NCBI RefSeq assembly: GCF_001547525.1
Contig: NZ_CM003768.1
Location: 2,666,001 to 2,730,000, forward strand
Reading direction: 5' to 3'
Length of the DNA: 64,000 nt
Source of the DNA: Burkholderia anthina
GTDB lineage: Bacteria > Pseudomonadota > Gammaproteobacteria > Burkholderiales > Burkholderiaceae
Shown: piece after piece, positions 18,263 through 27,649 of the stretch
How the letters are laid out: the number at the start of each line of letters is the position of its first letter
How positions within the stretch are numbered: position 1 is the stretch's first letter
Made by a program: the position numbers and the translations under genes
Notes under the pieces: model-generated
Databases searched by the model: none
Told to the model about the DNA's origin: nothing
The model's input: the letters and a program-made list of their open reading frames with translations, nothing else

Positions 18263-19018
18263 ATGAATATCGAAACGTCGACGGACCCCAGCCTGGATGC
18301 AGGCCACTCCGGGCCCGACTATGCCCGCCGCAATCCGCTGGAAATCGGCGTGCAGCTGCGCAACCTGGTGAATCGCGGCGATTTCCTGACCGTCCAGTAC
18401 CCGGGCGGCCAGCTCGTCACGCGTTTGCTCGAGGTCGACGTCGGCGCGCGGACGTTCACGTTCGACTGGGGCGCGTTGTCGGAGCAGAACGCCGGCATCC
18501 TGGGCGCGTCGCACTGCACGTTCGCGGCCGCGCCGGAGGGCGTGCGCGTCGAATTCACCACGGGCACGCCGCGCGAGACGCGCTACGAGGGGCTGCCCGC
18601 GTTCGTCGCCGATTTCCCCGACGTGCTGGTCTGCATCCAGCGCCGCGAATATTTCCGCGTCGACGCGCCGATCGTCGATCCGTTCCTGTGCCGCGGCAAG
18701 CTGCCGGACGGCGAAAGCTTCCTGTTCGAGGTGCACAACCTGTCGCTCGGCGGCGTGGGGCTGCGTACGGCCGACGAGCGCGTCGAGGCGCTCGAGGTCG
18801 GCACGCTGCTGCCGGACGTCGAGCTCGAGCTGACGGGCCACGGCAAGCTGTCGCTCGACCTGCAGCTCGTGTCGCAGCGTTCGACGCAGATGCCGAACGG
18901 GGCGCGGCGCTACCAGCTCGGCTTCCGCTACATGTCGCTGCCGGGCAGCGCGGAGAACACGCTGCAGCGGCTGATCACGCAGCTCGAAATGAAGCGCCGC
19001 TCGCTCGCGCGGGCCTGA
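18263..19018 (+). CDS. ycgR: PilZ-domain flagellar brake protein (YcgR family)
   Basis: A 251-residue c-di-GMP receptor expected to act at the flagellar motor. The N-terminal YcgR domain (NPLEIGVQLRNLVNRGDFLTV) precedes a PilZ domain. Its RxxxR motif is QRREYFRVDAP (about R127/R128 and R132), and its (D/N)xSxxG motif is NLSLGGVG (about N159-G164), so c-di-GMP binding is expected. It lies between flgJ and flgK with its own sigma-28 promoter, which would place it in the late flagellar class. Confidence 0.9.
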   Translation: MNIETSTDPSLDAGHSGPDYARRNPLEIGVQLRNLVNRGDFLTVQYPGGQLVTRLLEVDVGARTFTFDWGALSEQNAGILGASHCTFAAAPEGVRVEFTTGTPRETRYEGLPAFVADFPDVLVCIQRREYFRVDAPIVDPFLCRGKLPDGESFLFEVHNLSLGGVGLRTADERVEALEVGTLLPDVELELTGHGKLSLDLQLVSQRSTQMPNGARRYQLGFRYMSLPGSAENTLQRLITQLEMKRRSLARA

Positions 19019-19130
19019 CGCGCCTCCGGCGGGCGGCCCCCACGGGGCGGCCCGCGCGGCGCCGCCGGCGCCTCGTGCCGGCCGCTTCCGACGGCGACGC
19101 ACGCTCGTGCGCCGCGCGTGCACTTTTTCC

Positions 19131-19157
19131 TCAATTTTTTCGATCCGCGGCCGTTAT
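19131..19157 (+). promoter_or_regulatory. Sigma-28 (FliA) promoter for flgKL
   Basis: TCAA (19131-19134), 15-bp spacer, GCCGTTAT (19150-19157), about 60 bp before flgK. The -35 has one mismatch to TAAA; the -10 is the same as that of the flgM promoter. Confidence 0.7.
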
Positions 19158-19214
19158 ACCGGGAGTCACGCAACCCGGCGGCCGCAACGCGCGGCCGGCT
19201 CATCAGGATCGCGC

Positions 19215-21200
19215 ATGTCCAACACACTCATGAACCTCGGCGTCAGCGGCCTGAATGCCGCGCTCTGGGGCCTCACGACGACCGGCAACAACATCAGCAA
19301 CGCCGCGACGCCCGGCTATTCGGTCGAGCGGCCCGTGTATGCCGAAGCGAGCGGCCAGTACACGGGCAGCGGCTACATGCCGCAAGGCGTGAACACCGTC
19401 ACCGTGCAGCGGCAGTACAGCCAGTACCTGAGCGACCAGCTGAACACCGCGCAGACGCAGGGCAGCGCGCTGTCGACCTGGTACACGCTCGTCGCGCAGC
19501 TGAACAACTACATCGGCAGCCCGACGGCCGGCATCTCGACCGCGATCACGAGCTACTTCACCGGTCTGCAGAACGTCGCGAACAACGCGTCCGACCCGTC
19601 CGTGCGGCAGACCGCGATCAGCAACGCGCAGACGCTGGCCAACCAGATCAACGCGGCCGGCCAGCAGTACGACGCGCTGCGCCAGAGCGTGAACACCCAG
19701 CTCACCAGCACGGTGTCGCAGATCAACACGTACACCGCTCAGATCGCCGAGCTGAACCAGCAGATCTCGGCGGCGAGCAGCCAGGGCCAGCCGCCGAACC
19801 AGCTGATGGACCAGCGCGACCTCGCCGTGTCGAACCTGTCGAGCCTCGCCGGCGTCCAGGTCGTGCGCAACGAGGGCGGCTACAGCTTGTTCCTCGCGGG
19901 CGGCCAGCCGCTCGTCGTCGCCGACAAGAGCTACCAGCTCGCGACCGTCTCGTCGCCGTCGGACCCGAGCGAGCTGACCGTCGTGTCGCAGGGCATCGCC
20001 GGCGCGAACCCGCAGGGGCCGAACCAGGCGTTGCCCGATTCGTCGCTGTCGGGCGGCACGCTCGGCGGCCTGCTCGCATTCCGCAGCCAGACGCTCGACC
20101 CCGCGCAGGCGCAGCTCGGCGCGATCGCGACCAGCTTCGCCGCGCAGGTCAACGCGCAGAACGCGCTCGGCATCGACCTGTCGGGCAATCCGGGCGGCAA
20201 CCTGTTCAGCGTGCCGTCGCCGACCGTGTACGCGACCCAGGGGAATACGGGCAACGCGTCGCTGTCGGTGTCGTTCGCGAACGCGTCGCGGCCGACGACG
20301 AGCGACTATACGCTCTCGTTCGACGGCGCGAATTACACGCTGACCGACCGCGCGAGCGGCGCGGTGGTCGACCAGAAGGCGGGCCCGATGCCGGTTTCGC
20401 TCGGCGGGCTGAACTTCTCGGCCGCGACCGGCACGCAGATGCAGCCGGGCGACAAGTTCACCGTGCTGCCGACGCGCGGCGCGCTGAACGGCTTCGGCCT
20501 TGCGACGACGAGCTTCTCGGCGATCGCGGCCGCGTCGCCGGCCGTCACGTCGGCGGCGAGCACCAACACGGGCACGGGCAAGATCACGCTGGGCGGCGTG
20601 ACCTCGGGCTATCAGGTGCCGACGACCAAGCTGACCTTCGACGCGACGGCGAAGACGCTGACGGGCTTCCCGGTCGGCACCACGGTGACGGTCGGAACGA
20701 CGCCGCCGACGACGGTGACCATCGTGAATCCGACGGACACCGTCCCGTACGACCCGGCGTCCGGCGCGACGATGACGATGTCGGGGACGGCCGCGGGCGC
20801 ACTCAACGGCGTGAGCGTGTCGCTGTCCGGCGCGCCGGCGACCGGCGATTCGTTCACGATCGGGCCGTACGCCGGCGGCACCAGCGACGGCTCCAACGCA
20901 CGGGCGCTGTCGCAACTCGTCAATGCGAAGGCGCTCGGCGGCGGCACGACGACCCTCACGGGCGCGTACGCGACCTACGTCAACGGCATCGGCAACACGG
21001 CGACGCAGCTCAAATCGTCGAGCACCGCGCAGACCGCGCTGGTCGGTCAGATCACGCAGGCACAGCAGTCGGTGTCGGGCGTGAACCAGAACGAGGAAGC
21101 GGCCAACCTGATGCAGTACCAGCAGCTTTACCAGGCGAACGCGAAGGTGATTCAGACGGCGGCGACGCTGTTCCAGACCGTCCTTGGCCTGTTCAACTGA
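19215..21200 (+). CDS. flgK: Flagellar hook-associated protein 1 FlgK
   Basis: First hook-filament junction protein, 661 residues against about 547 in E. coli. It starts MSNTLMNLGVSGLNAALWGL with TTGNNISNAATPGYSVERPVY and ends in NLMQYQQLYQANAKVIQTAATLFQTVLGLFN. The surplus is a low-complexity Thr/Gly/Ala insert near residues 430-590, probably a surface-exposed beta domain. The start at 19215 is set by the conserved N-terminus. It is co-transcribed with flgL, 23 bp downstream. Confidence 0.95.
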   Translation: MSNTLMNLGVSGLNAALWGLTTTGNNISNAATPGYSVERPVYAEASGQYTGSGYMPQGVNTVTVQRQYSQYLSDQLNTAQTQGSALSTWYTLVAQLNNYIGSPTAGISTAITSYFTGLQNVANNASDPSVRQTAISNAQTLANQINAAGQQYDALRQSVNTQLTSTVSQINTYTAQIAELNQQISAASSQGQPPNQLMDQRDLAVSNLSSLAGVQVVRNEGGYSLFLAGGQPLVVADKSYQLATVSSPSDPSELTVVSQGIAGANPQGPNQALPDSSLSGGTLGGLLAFRSQTLDPAQAQLGAIATSFAAQVNAQNALGIDLSGNPGGNLFSVPSPTVYATQGNTGNASLSVSFANASRPTTSDYTLSFDGANYTLTDRASGAVVDQKAGPMPVSLGGLNFSAATGTQMQPGDKFTVLPTRGALNGFGLATTSFSAIAAASPAVTSAASTNTGTGKITLGGVTSGYQVPTTKLTFDATAKTLTGFPVGTTVTVGTTPPTTVTIVNPTDTVPYDPASGATMTMSGTAAGALNGVSVSLSGAPATGDSFTIGPYAGGTSDGSNARALSQLVNAKALGGGTTTLTGAYATYVNGIGNTATQLKSSSTAQTALVGQITQAQQSVSGVNQNEEAANLMQYQQLYQANAKVIQTAATLFQTVLGLFN

Positions 21201-21223
21201 CCGGATTCGAGAGGATAGAAACG

Positions 21224-22465
21224 ATGCGGATCTCCAGCGCCCAGTATTTCCAGCTGAACGTCACGCAGATGAACGACCAGCAGGCCCAGCTTGCGCAGCT
21301 GTACCAGCAGATCGCGAGCGGCGTGAGCCTGCAGACGGCGGCGGACAATCCGGTCGGCGCGGCGCAGGCCGTGCAGTTGTCGATGACGTCGGCGACGCTG
21401 TCGCAGTACGCGACCAACCAGACCACGGCGCTCGCGTCGCTGCAGGCCGAGGACCAGGCGCTGCAGAACGTGAGCGGCGTGCTCACGAGCGCGCAGACGC
21501 TGCTCGTGCGGGCGGGCGACGGCTCGCTGTCCGACAGCAACCGGGCGGCGCTGGCGACGCAGCTGCAGGGCTACCGCGACCAGTTGTTGACGCTCGCGAA
21601 CACCAACGACGGCGCCGGCACCTACCTGTTCGCCGGCACGAACAACTCCGCGCCGCCGTTCAAGGCCGCGCCGAACGGCAGCGTGGCGTATGTCGGCGAC
21701 ACCGGCACGCGCGACGTGCAGATCGCCGATTCGAGCACCGTGTCGCAGAGCGACACGGGGGCGGCCGTCTTCATGTCGGTGCCGGCGATCGGCAGCACGC
21801 CCGTGCCGTCGGCGGGCGCCGCCAATACGGGCACCGCCACGATCGGCACGGTGACCGTGACGAACCCGGCGGCCGCGACGAACGGCCATCAGTTCGCGAT
21901 CACGTTCGGCGGCACGCCCGCCGCGCCGACCTACACGGTGACCGACAACTCGGTCAGCCCGCCGAGCACCACGCCGGCGCAGGCCTATTCGGCCGGCTCG
22001 GCGATCTCGCTCGGCAACGGCATGACGGTGACGGTGTCGGGCACGCCGGCCGTCGGCGACACGTTCGCGGTCGACCCGGCGCCGCAGGCGAGCGGCGGCG
22101 CCGACATATTCTCGACACTCGACGCGATGATTTCGGCGCTGAACAAGCCCGTGACCGGCAACCCGGTGGCGAGCGCCGCGCTGACGAATGCGCTGATGAC
22201 GGGCTCGACCAAGCTCGGCAACACGATGCGCAACGTCACGACGATCCAGGCGTCGGTCGGCGGCCGCGAGCAGGAAGTCAAGGCGATGCAGGCCGTCAAC
22301 CAGTCCGCGGCGCTGCAGACGAGCAGCAACCTGTCGGATCTGACGAGCACCAACATGGTGACGACGATCAGCCAGTACCTGCAGGTGCAGAACGCGCTGA
22401 CCGGCGCGCAGAAGGCCTACGTGCAGTTGCAGAACATGTCGCTGTTCCAGTACATCAATCCGTGA
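21224..22465 (+). CDS. flgL: Flagellar hook-associated protein 3 FlgL
   Basis: Second junction protein, 413 residues against about 317 in E. coli. It starts MRISSAQYFQLNVTQMNDQQ, has ASGVSLQTAADNPVGAAQ, and ends TISQYLQVQNALTGAQKAYVQLQNMSLFQYINP. An insert of roughly 100 residues at about 180-285 is Thr/Pro/Gly-rich and includes SGTPAVGDTFAVDP, similar in style to the FlgK insert. GAGAGGA precedes the ATG at 21224. Confidence 0.94.
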   Translation: MRISSAQYFQLNVTQMNDQQAQLAQLYQQIASGVSLQTAADNPVGAAQAVQLSMTSATLSQYATNQTTALASLQAEDQALQNVSGVLTSAQTLLVRAGDGSLSDSNRAALATQLQGYRDQLLTLANTNDGAGTYLFAGTNNSAPPFKAAPNGSVAYVGDTGTRDVQIADSSTVSQSDTGAAVFMSVPAIGSTPVPSAGAANTGTATIGTVTVTNPAAATNGHQFAITFGGTPAAPTYTVTDNSVSPPSTTPAQAYSAGSAISLGNGMTVTVSGTPAVGDTFAVDPAPQASGGADIFSTLDAMISALNKPVTGNPVASAALTNALMTGSTKLGNTMRNVTTIQASVGGREQEVKAMQAVNQSAALQTSSNLSDLTSTNMVTTISQYLQVQNALTGAQKAYVQLQNMSLFQYINP

Positions 22466-22744
22466 CGTACGCGGCGCCGGCTGCGATGTGAGCGCATGCT
22501 TACTTCGCGGCCGGCGCGCGCCGCCGCCCCGCGCGTCGGGCGCGGACGGCGCTTCACCGGGCCGCGCGCCCGCGCACCGGTTCTCTGGCGCGACCTGCCG
22601 CTCCGGCACCTGGCCGTTCCGCTTGCCGGCCCCGCCTGCCGGTTCGCTTGCCAGCCCCATTTCCGCTCCGTAAACTCGCGCCAGATTCCAGACCGGCGCA
22701 TCCCTGGCAGCCGGCGACCGACGACCGACAGGAGCGCTTTCCCC

Positions 22745-24052
22745 ATGTCCGATTCCTACTTCCCGCGCTGGCGGGTCCAACCGACCGGCGCGGCCTCGCG
22801 CGTGGTCGGCCCCGACGAACGCCTCGCGTGGCCGCAGATGGTCGCGATGGGCGTGCAGCACGTCGTCGCGATGTTCGGTTCGACCGTGCTCGCGCCGCTG
22901 CTGATGGGCTTCGACCCGAACCTGTGCATCTTCATGTCGGGCATCGGCACGCTGCTGTTCTTCGTGCTCGTCGGCGGGCGCGTGCCGAGCTACCTCGGCT
23001 CGAGCTTCGCGTTCATCGGCCTCGTGATCGCGGTGACGGGCTACGGCGGCAGCGGCCCGAACCCGAACATTCCGGTCGCGCTCGGCGGGATCGTCGCGTG
23101 CGGCGTCGTGTACGTGGCGCTCGGCGCGCTCGTGCAGGCGATCGGCACGCGCTGGATCGAGACGCTGATGCCGCCCGTCGTGACCGGCGCGGTGGTCGCG
23201 GTGATCGGGCTGAACCTCGCGCCGATCGCGGTCAAGGGCGTGTCGGGCTCGACCTTCGACTCGGTGATGGCGCTCGTCACGGTGCTGTGCGTCGGCGGCG
23301 TCGCGGTGTTCGCGCGCGGGACGGTGCAGCGCCTGCTGATCCTCGTCGGGCTCGTGATCGCCTACGTGATCTACGCGATCGCGACCAACGGGATGGGTCT
23401 CGGCAAGCCGATCGATTTCGCGATCGTCGCGCATGCCGCGTGGTTCGGCGTGCCGGGCTTTCGCGCGCCGGTGTTCGATCCGCACGCGATGCTGATGCTC
23501 GCGCCGATCGCGGTGATCCTGGTCGCGGAGAACCTCGGCCACATCAAGGCCGTCAGCGCGATGACGGGCACCAACCTCGACCGCTACGTCGGCCGCGCGT
23601 TCATCGGCGACGGGCTCGCGACGATCGTGTCGGGCAGCGTCGGCGGCACGGGCGTGACCACCTACGCGGAGAACATCGGCGTGATGGCCGTCACGCGGAT
23701 CTATTCGACGCTGGTGTTCGCGGTCGCCGCGCTGATCGCGATCGGGCTCGGCTTCTCGCCGAAGTTCGGTGCGGTGATCCAGACGATCCCGGGCCCCGTG
23801 CTCGGCGGCGTGTCGATCGTGGTGTTCGGGCTGATCGCGGTGACGGGCGCGCGGATCTGGGTCGTCAACAAGGTCGATTTCTCCGACAACCGCAACCTGA
23901 TCGTCGCGGCCGTCACGCTGGTGCTCGGCGCCGGCGACTTCTCGCTGAAGATCGGCGGCTTCGGGCTCGGCGGGATCGGCACCGCGACGTTCGGCGCGAT
24001 CATCCTGTACGCGCTCCTGCGCAAGGAGAAGGAGCCGGGGCCGGTGGTGTGA
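22745..24052 (+). CDS. Uracil/xanthine permease, NCS2 family (UraA-like)
   Basis: An inner-membrane nucleobase:cation symporter of 435 residues with many hydrophobic segments. The family signature reads AENIGVMAVTR (about E309-N310), after the inverted-repeat region with VAENLGHIKAVSAMTGTNLDRY. Length and the opening motif QMVAMGVQHVVAMFGSTVLAPLLMG fit the uracil permease branch, but xanthine cannot be excluded. AGGAGC stands before the ATG at 22745. It is monocistronic, about 280 bp after flgL, and convergent with the pilus operon. Confidence 0.88.
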   Translation: MSDSYFPRWRVQPTGAASRVVGPDERLAWPQMVAMGVQHVVAMFGSTVLAPLLMGFDPNLCIFMSGIGTLLFFVLVGGRVPSYLGSSFAFIGLVIAVTGYGGSGPNPNIPVALGGIVACGVVYVALGALVQAIGTRWIETLMPPVVTGAVVAVIGLNLAPIAVKGVSGSTFDSVMALVTVLCVGGVAVFARGTVQRLLILVGLVIAYVIYAIATNGMGLGKPIDFAIVAHAAWFGVPGFRAPVFDPHAMLMLAPIAVILVAENLGHIKAVSAMTGTNLDRYVGRAFIGDGLATIVSGSVGGTGVTTYAENIGVMAVTRIYSTLVFAVAALIAIGLGFSPKFGAVIQTIPGPVLGGVSIVVFGLIAVTGARIWVVNKVDFSDNRNLIVAAVTLVLGAGDFSLKIGGFGLGGIGTATFGAIILYALLRKEKEPGPVV

Positions 24053-24080
24053 GGCGCGGGGGAGGCCGGCGCATCGGCCG

Positions 24081-24674
24081 TCACGGATTCGGCTGCACCG
24101 AAAACGTGAGCGGCCACGCAAAGGTTCCGTCCTTCGCCTTCGGCGCGAACACGAACCGATAGGTCAGCGTAAACGTCGTGTTCAGCGCCGTATACGGCAC
24201 GTTGATCGTGCCGCCCGTTCCCGGCAGCACCACCTTGCCGCCGAAGCCGCTGATCTCGATCGAACTGAACTGCGACAGGCTCGCGGCGGCAACCTGTACG
24301 CGCACCGTATAACCGGCCCGGTCGTTGGTCTGGACCGCGAGGGTCGTCCCCGACGGGTTGTTCGCGTTCGGCACGGCCAGGTAGCCGATGCTCGTGTCCT
24401 TGTTCGCGATCACGAGCTTCGCCGGATGGGTCGCGTTCAGCCGCGCATACGCCTGGACCGTTGCCCCGACCTGCACCGGGCGGCTGGCCTGCTTCGCGGC
24501 GCTCGGGCCGGGCGCCGCGCCGACGAGCGCGATCGAGAGCGCGGCCAGTGCGGCCAGCAGCCCGCGCGCGCGGCCCGCACCGCGTGGCGCGAGTGGCGCC
24601 CCGAGTGGCGCCGCACCGGTCCGTCCGCGGGCGCGCCGCGCTGCGGCGGCGCTCGCTGTCTGGGTTCGATTCAT
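24081..24674 (-). CDS. Secreted beta-rich protein at the end of the SCPU pilus operon (unrecognised)
   Basis: A 197-residue product, start at 24674 with a GGGGGC upstream. An Arg/Ala-rich leader of about 40 residues precedes a hydrophobic signal segment (GLLAALAALSIALVGAAPG). The mature part is polar and beta-rich (TNDRAGYTVRVQVAAASL, ISGFGGKVVLPGTGGTINVPY, YRFVFAPKAKDGTFAWPLTFSV), a rhythm like that of pilin-type Ig folds, but it lacks the Cys pair and SCPU signature. It is the fifth and last gene of the operon. A minor subunit, tip or assembly factor is possible; no family could be named. Confidence 0.65.
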   Translation of the reverse strand: MNRTQTASAAAARRARGRTGAAPLGAPLAPRGAGRARGLLAALAALSIALVGAAPGPSAAKQASRPVQVGATVQAYARLNATHPAKLVIANKDTSIGYLAVPNANNPSGTTLAVQTNDRAGYTVRVQVAAASLSQFSSIEISGFGGKVVLPGTGGTINVPYTALNTTFTLTYRFVFAPKAKDGTFAWPLTFSVQPNP

Positions 24675-24746
24675 GTCTGCCCCCGTTGTCCGAGTCCGTG
24701 ATGGTGGTCGATGGCGGCATGCGCGACGCACGCGCCGTTGGCTCGC

Positions 24747-25280
24747 CTAGTAGTTGAACAGGATCGTGATGTTGTGGTCCGCGTAGCTGCCCGGCACGGC
24801 GTTCTGGCCGCCGCGGATCAGCCCGTACACGGTCGCGCTGAATGCGCCGGCGCCCGTGATCTTGCCCCATGAAATCGTCGACGTGCCGCTCGTGCCGTCT
24901 CCCCAGACCGACGTGTGCGCGCTGTCGAGATACAGGTTGTAGCCGAGCGTCTGCGTGTCGCCGGTGCGCGTCATCAGCCGGTTCGCGAACGTGCCGCCGC
25001 CCGCGCTCGCCGTGACCGTCGGCGTCGCGTTGCCGCTGCCGGTGCAGTTCACCGAGACGGTGACGGCCGACGTCGCCGCGTTGATGGTGTCGTACGTGCC
25101 GAACACCATCGACGACGGTGCCGTCATCGTGCACGTCGTCGCCGCGCGCGCGGCCGGCGCGGCCATCAGCGCGGCGCCGGCCGCGAACAACGCGAACGCG
25201 GCAGACGCCGCGGAGGTCGCGGCCGTCGCGCGGACGCGCGGGAGCCGGACCGGCCGCCCGGCATGCTTGCGATGTCTCAT
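24747..25280 (-). CDS. Spore coat U (SCPU)-domain pilin-like protein
   Basis: A 177-residue secreted protein. The signal peptide ends near AAPAARA. The SCPU domain runs from TTCTMTAPSSMVFGTYD to VYGLIRGGQNAVPGSYADHN and an aromatic C-terminus ILFNY. One Cys pair (TTCTM and VNCTG) is present. Its ATG overlaps the usher stop by 4 bp (ATGA), and GGGAG precedes it. It is probably a structural subunit, or the tip given its position after the usher as for csuE in Csu operons, though it has a single domain. Confidence 0.85.
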   Translation of the reverse strand: MRHRKHAGRPVRLPRVRATAATSAASAAFALFAAGAALMAAPAARAATTCTMTAPSSMVFGTYDTINAATSAVTVSVNCTGSGNATPTVTASAGGGTFANRLMTRTGDTQTLGYNLYLDSAHTSVWGDGTSGTSTISWGKITGAGAFSATVYGLIRGGQNAVPGSYADHNITILFNY

Positions 25281-27649
25281 GGTGTGACTCCCTTGCAAAG
25301 ATGGGTGCCGAGGTCCGGCAGCGGATCGTCACCGGCGGGAAAGCGCACGGTCACGTCGCACTGCCGGTCGCGCCACGCCGCATGCAGGCGGTTCTGCTCC
25401 GACAGTCCGGTGACGTACACGACGCCGTCGCGGCCGACTGGAAACGCGTCCTTCCGCCCGTCGATCGTGACGATCGCGCCGGCCGGCAGGTGCGCGCCGT
25501 CCGCGAGATCGAGCGTGAGCATCGCGCCGCGCGAGCGCGTGATCGGGAACACGAGCGCCATGCCGCTGCGGAAGTAGGGCACCGCGTCGAGCTTCAGCGT
25601 GCCGATCGTCGCGTCGAACGGCAGGTCGGCCTGCTCGATCGAAATCGGGTTGTTTTCATACGCGCGCAGCCGCGGCAGCAGCGCGACGCCGCTCGCGTCC
25701 GTGTGCGCGACGAGCTGGTTGTCCGCGAGGATGCCGACGTTGGCGAAGCCCGGCACCTTGACCAGCGCGAAGCTGTCGGTGATCTGCCGCGACAGGCGCG
25801 CGGTGCCGTCGACGAACGCGACGCCGCCCGCGACGTTGGCGCGCACGCCGGCGCGGCCGCGATACGCCGCCGCCTCGACGCTGTAGGTGCCGGTGCGCGT
25901 CTGCAGCGTCGCGCTCGCGTCCTGCGTGTCGTTGCCGGCCTGCAGCGCGTAGCCGAAACCTTCGCCGACCGGCAGGCTGCGCTGCAGTTGCGCGAGCATT
26001 TCGGTGCGGTCCTGCTGGTGCGTCATCGTGACGGATGCGCTCGTGCGGTTGTCGACCGGAATCGTCCACGCGACGCCGACGATCGTCGCGCCAGCGCCGC
26101 TCAGCGGCTTGCTGACGCTGACGTTGGCGAAGCCGAAGCGACCGAGCTGCGCGCTGTAGCTGAGCGACAGCAACTGGGTCTTGTAGCCGTCGCGATCGTC
26201 GAGGAACACGTGCGCGAGCCCGAGCGAGCCGAAGCGGCCCATCCCGAGGCCGACGTTGACGCTCGTCAGCAGCTTCGGCGCGAGCCTGCCCGGCTCGAGC
26301 CCGATCTGCGCGAAATGCGGGGTCGCCCATTGCGCGTGCGCGCCGATCTCCACGAGGCCGGCCTGGCTCTCGGCGCCGATCGTCGCCAGCGCGCCCGCGC
26401 CATCGGCGCTGCGGCTCGCCGCCGCCGCCGCGTTGAGGACGCCGAGCGGCCCGGCCAGCACCACGCCGCCGACGCCGACGTTTTGCCGCGACGCTTCGGC
26501 TTCCGCGTGGATCTCGCCGGTGAACCGGTCGGTCATGCCGATCCGGTGCGTCGCGCTGGCGAACCAGCGCCCGTAGTCGTTGCTCGCGAGGCCGAAATCG
26601 CGCCGCTCCTTGCCGATCTCGTACGAGAAATCCTGCATCCCCCGCTTCAGCAGATTCGCGCTTGCGTAGAACGATTGCGTGATCACCTGCTCGCGACCCA
26701 TCACGTCGCGCACCACGACCCGCACGTCGCCCTGGCCGGTCACCACCGGCACGTTGTTGATCGCGAACGGGCCGGGGGCGACCTCGCGCGTCGACGTCAG
26801 CGCGTTGTTGACGTAGACGTCGACCGTCGAAGGCAGCACGGCCTGCCCGCTCACGCCCTGCAGCGGGATCGTGACGAGCCCCGGCTGCGTCGCGAAATTG
26901 GTCGCGTACTGGATGCCGCCGAAGCGGACCGCGCGGCCCCACATGCCCGCGCGGCTGATCGCGTCGCCGATGCGCAGGCTCGCGAGATGGCCGGGCCGAT
27001 CGGTCGTCCACGTGGTTTCGAGGCGCGTGAGGCGCCGCGTCGGGCCCGCTTCGTCCGCGAGAAACGTGCCGACGCCCACGCCGAAGCGGTTGAAGAAGCC
27101 AAGCTCGAACAGTCCGGAGCCGTGCGTCTGGCCCGCGGCCTGTTCGGCAAGCAGGTCGTAGTTGAAGAAGCCGCCGATGCCCGGCTCGACGGCCGACGCG
27201 CGGTGCCGCTCGGTCTCGTCGAAGGTCGCGCCGACGAATGCCTGGGCCGGAGCGCTGATCGCCATCGTCAGATTCTGCTCGTCGACGGTGTACGTGAGGC
27301 CCGCGATCGCGTTCAGCGGGTAGTACGGCGTGTCGTTGCCGGCCAGCGGCGCGACGTCAGGCCGCCTGAGCCGCCAGCGCGTCAGGTCGTCGGCCGACAC
27401 GTAGAACGCGCCGTCGGCCGCCTTGATCAGCAGCGCGGTTTCGTCGAGGCCCTGGCGGTTGATGTCGACCTGGTACAGCAGCTCGGCCGGGCCGCCCGCC
27501 GCGCCATGCGACGCCTGCGCGGCCGCGGCGGCCGGTGCCGCGACGAGACGCTCGTGTGCGTGTGGGGTCTGCGCGCTCATGAGAATCGCGATCAGCAGCG
27601 CCGCGTCAGCGCGCGTTCGGCGCGAGCGTCGTATCGATGTCGCCCGCAT
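25277..27649 (-). CDS. Outer-membrane fimbrial usher (archaic/Csu type)
   Basis: A 790-residue usher that forms the outer-membrane pore for pilus subunits. After a signal sequence, the N-terminal domain starts at about residue 55 (ELLYQVDINRQGLDETALL). The beta-barrel and plug follow (PLQGVSGQAVLPSTVDVYVNN, GPFAINNVPVVTGQGDVRVVVRDVMGREQ). The C-terminal domains include TDASGVALLPRLRAYENNPISIEQADLP and a final Cys near CDVTVRF. It overlaps the chaperone gene upstream by 44 bp and the SCPU gene downstream by 4 bp. Confidence 0.93.
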   Translation of the reverse strand: MRATSIRRSRRTRADAALLIAILMSAQTPHAHERLVAAPAAAAAQASHGAAGGPAELLYQVDINRQGLDETALLIKAADGAFYVSADDLTRWRLRRPDVAPLAGNDTPYYPLNAIAGLTYTVDEQNLTMAISAPAQAFVGATFDETERHRASAVEPGIGGFFNYDLLAEQAAGQTHGSGLFELGFFNRFGVGVGTFLADEAGPTRRLTRLETTWTTDRPGHLASLRIGDAISRAGMWGRAVRFGGIQYATNFATQPGLVTIPLQGVSGQAVLPSTVDVYVNNALTSTREVAPGPFAINNVPVVTGQGDVRVVVRDVMGREQVITQSFYASANLLKRGMQDFSYEIGKERRDFGLASNDYGRWFASATHRIGMTDRFTGEIHAEAEASRQNVGVGGVVLAGPLGVLNAAAAASRSADGAGALATIGAESQAGLVEIGAHAQWATPHFAQIGLEPGRLAPKLLTSVNVGLGMGRFGSLGLAHVFLDDRDGYKTQLLSLSYSAQLGRFGFANVSVSKPLSGAGATIVGVAWTIPVDNRTSASVTMTHQQDRTEMLAQLQRSLPVGEGFGYALQAGNDTQDASATLQTRTGTYSVEAAAYRGRAGVRANVAGGVAFVDGTARLSRQITDSFALVKVPGFANVGILADNQLVAHTDASGVALLPRLRAYENNPISIEQADLPFDATIGTLKLDAVPYFRSGMALVFPITRSRGAMLTLDLADGAHLPAGAIVTIDGRKDAFPVGRDGVVYVTGLSEQNRLHAAWRDRQCDVTVRFPAGDDPLPDLGTHLCKGVTP

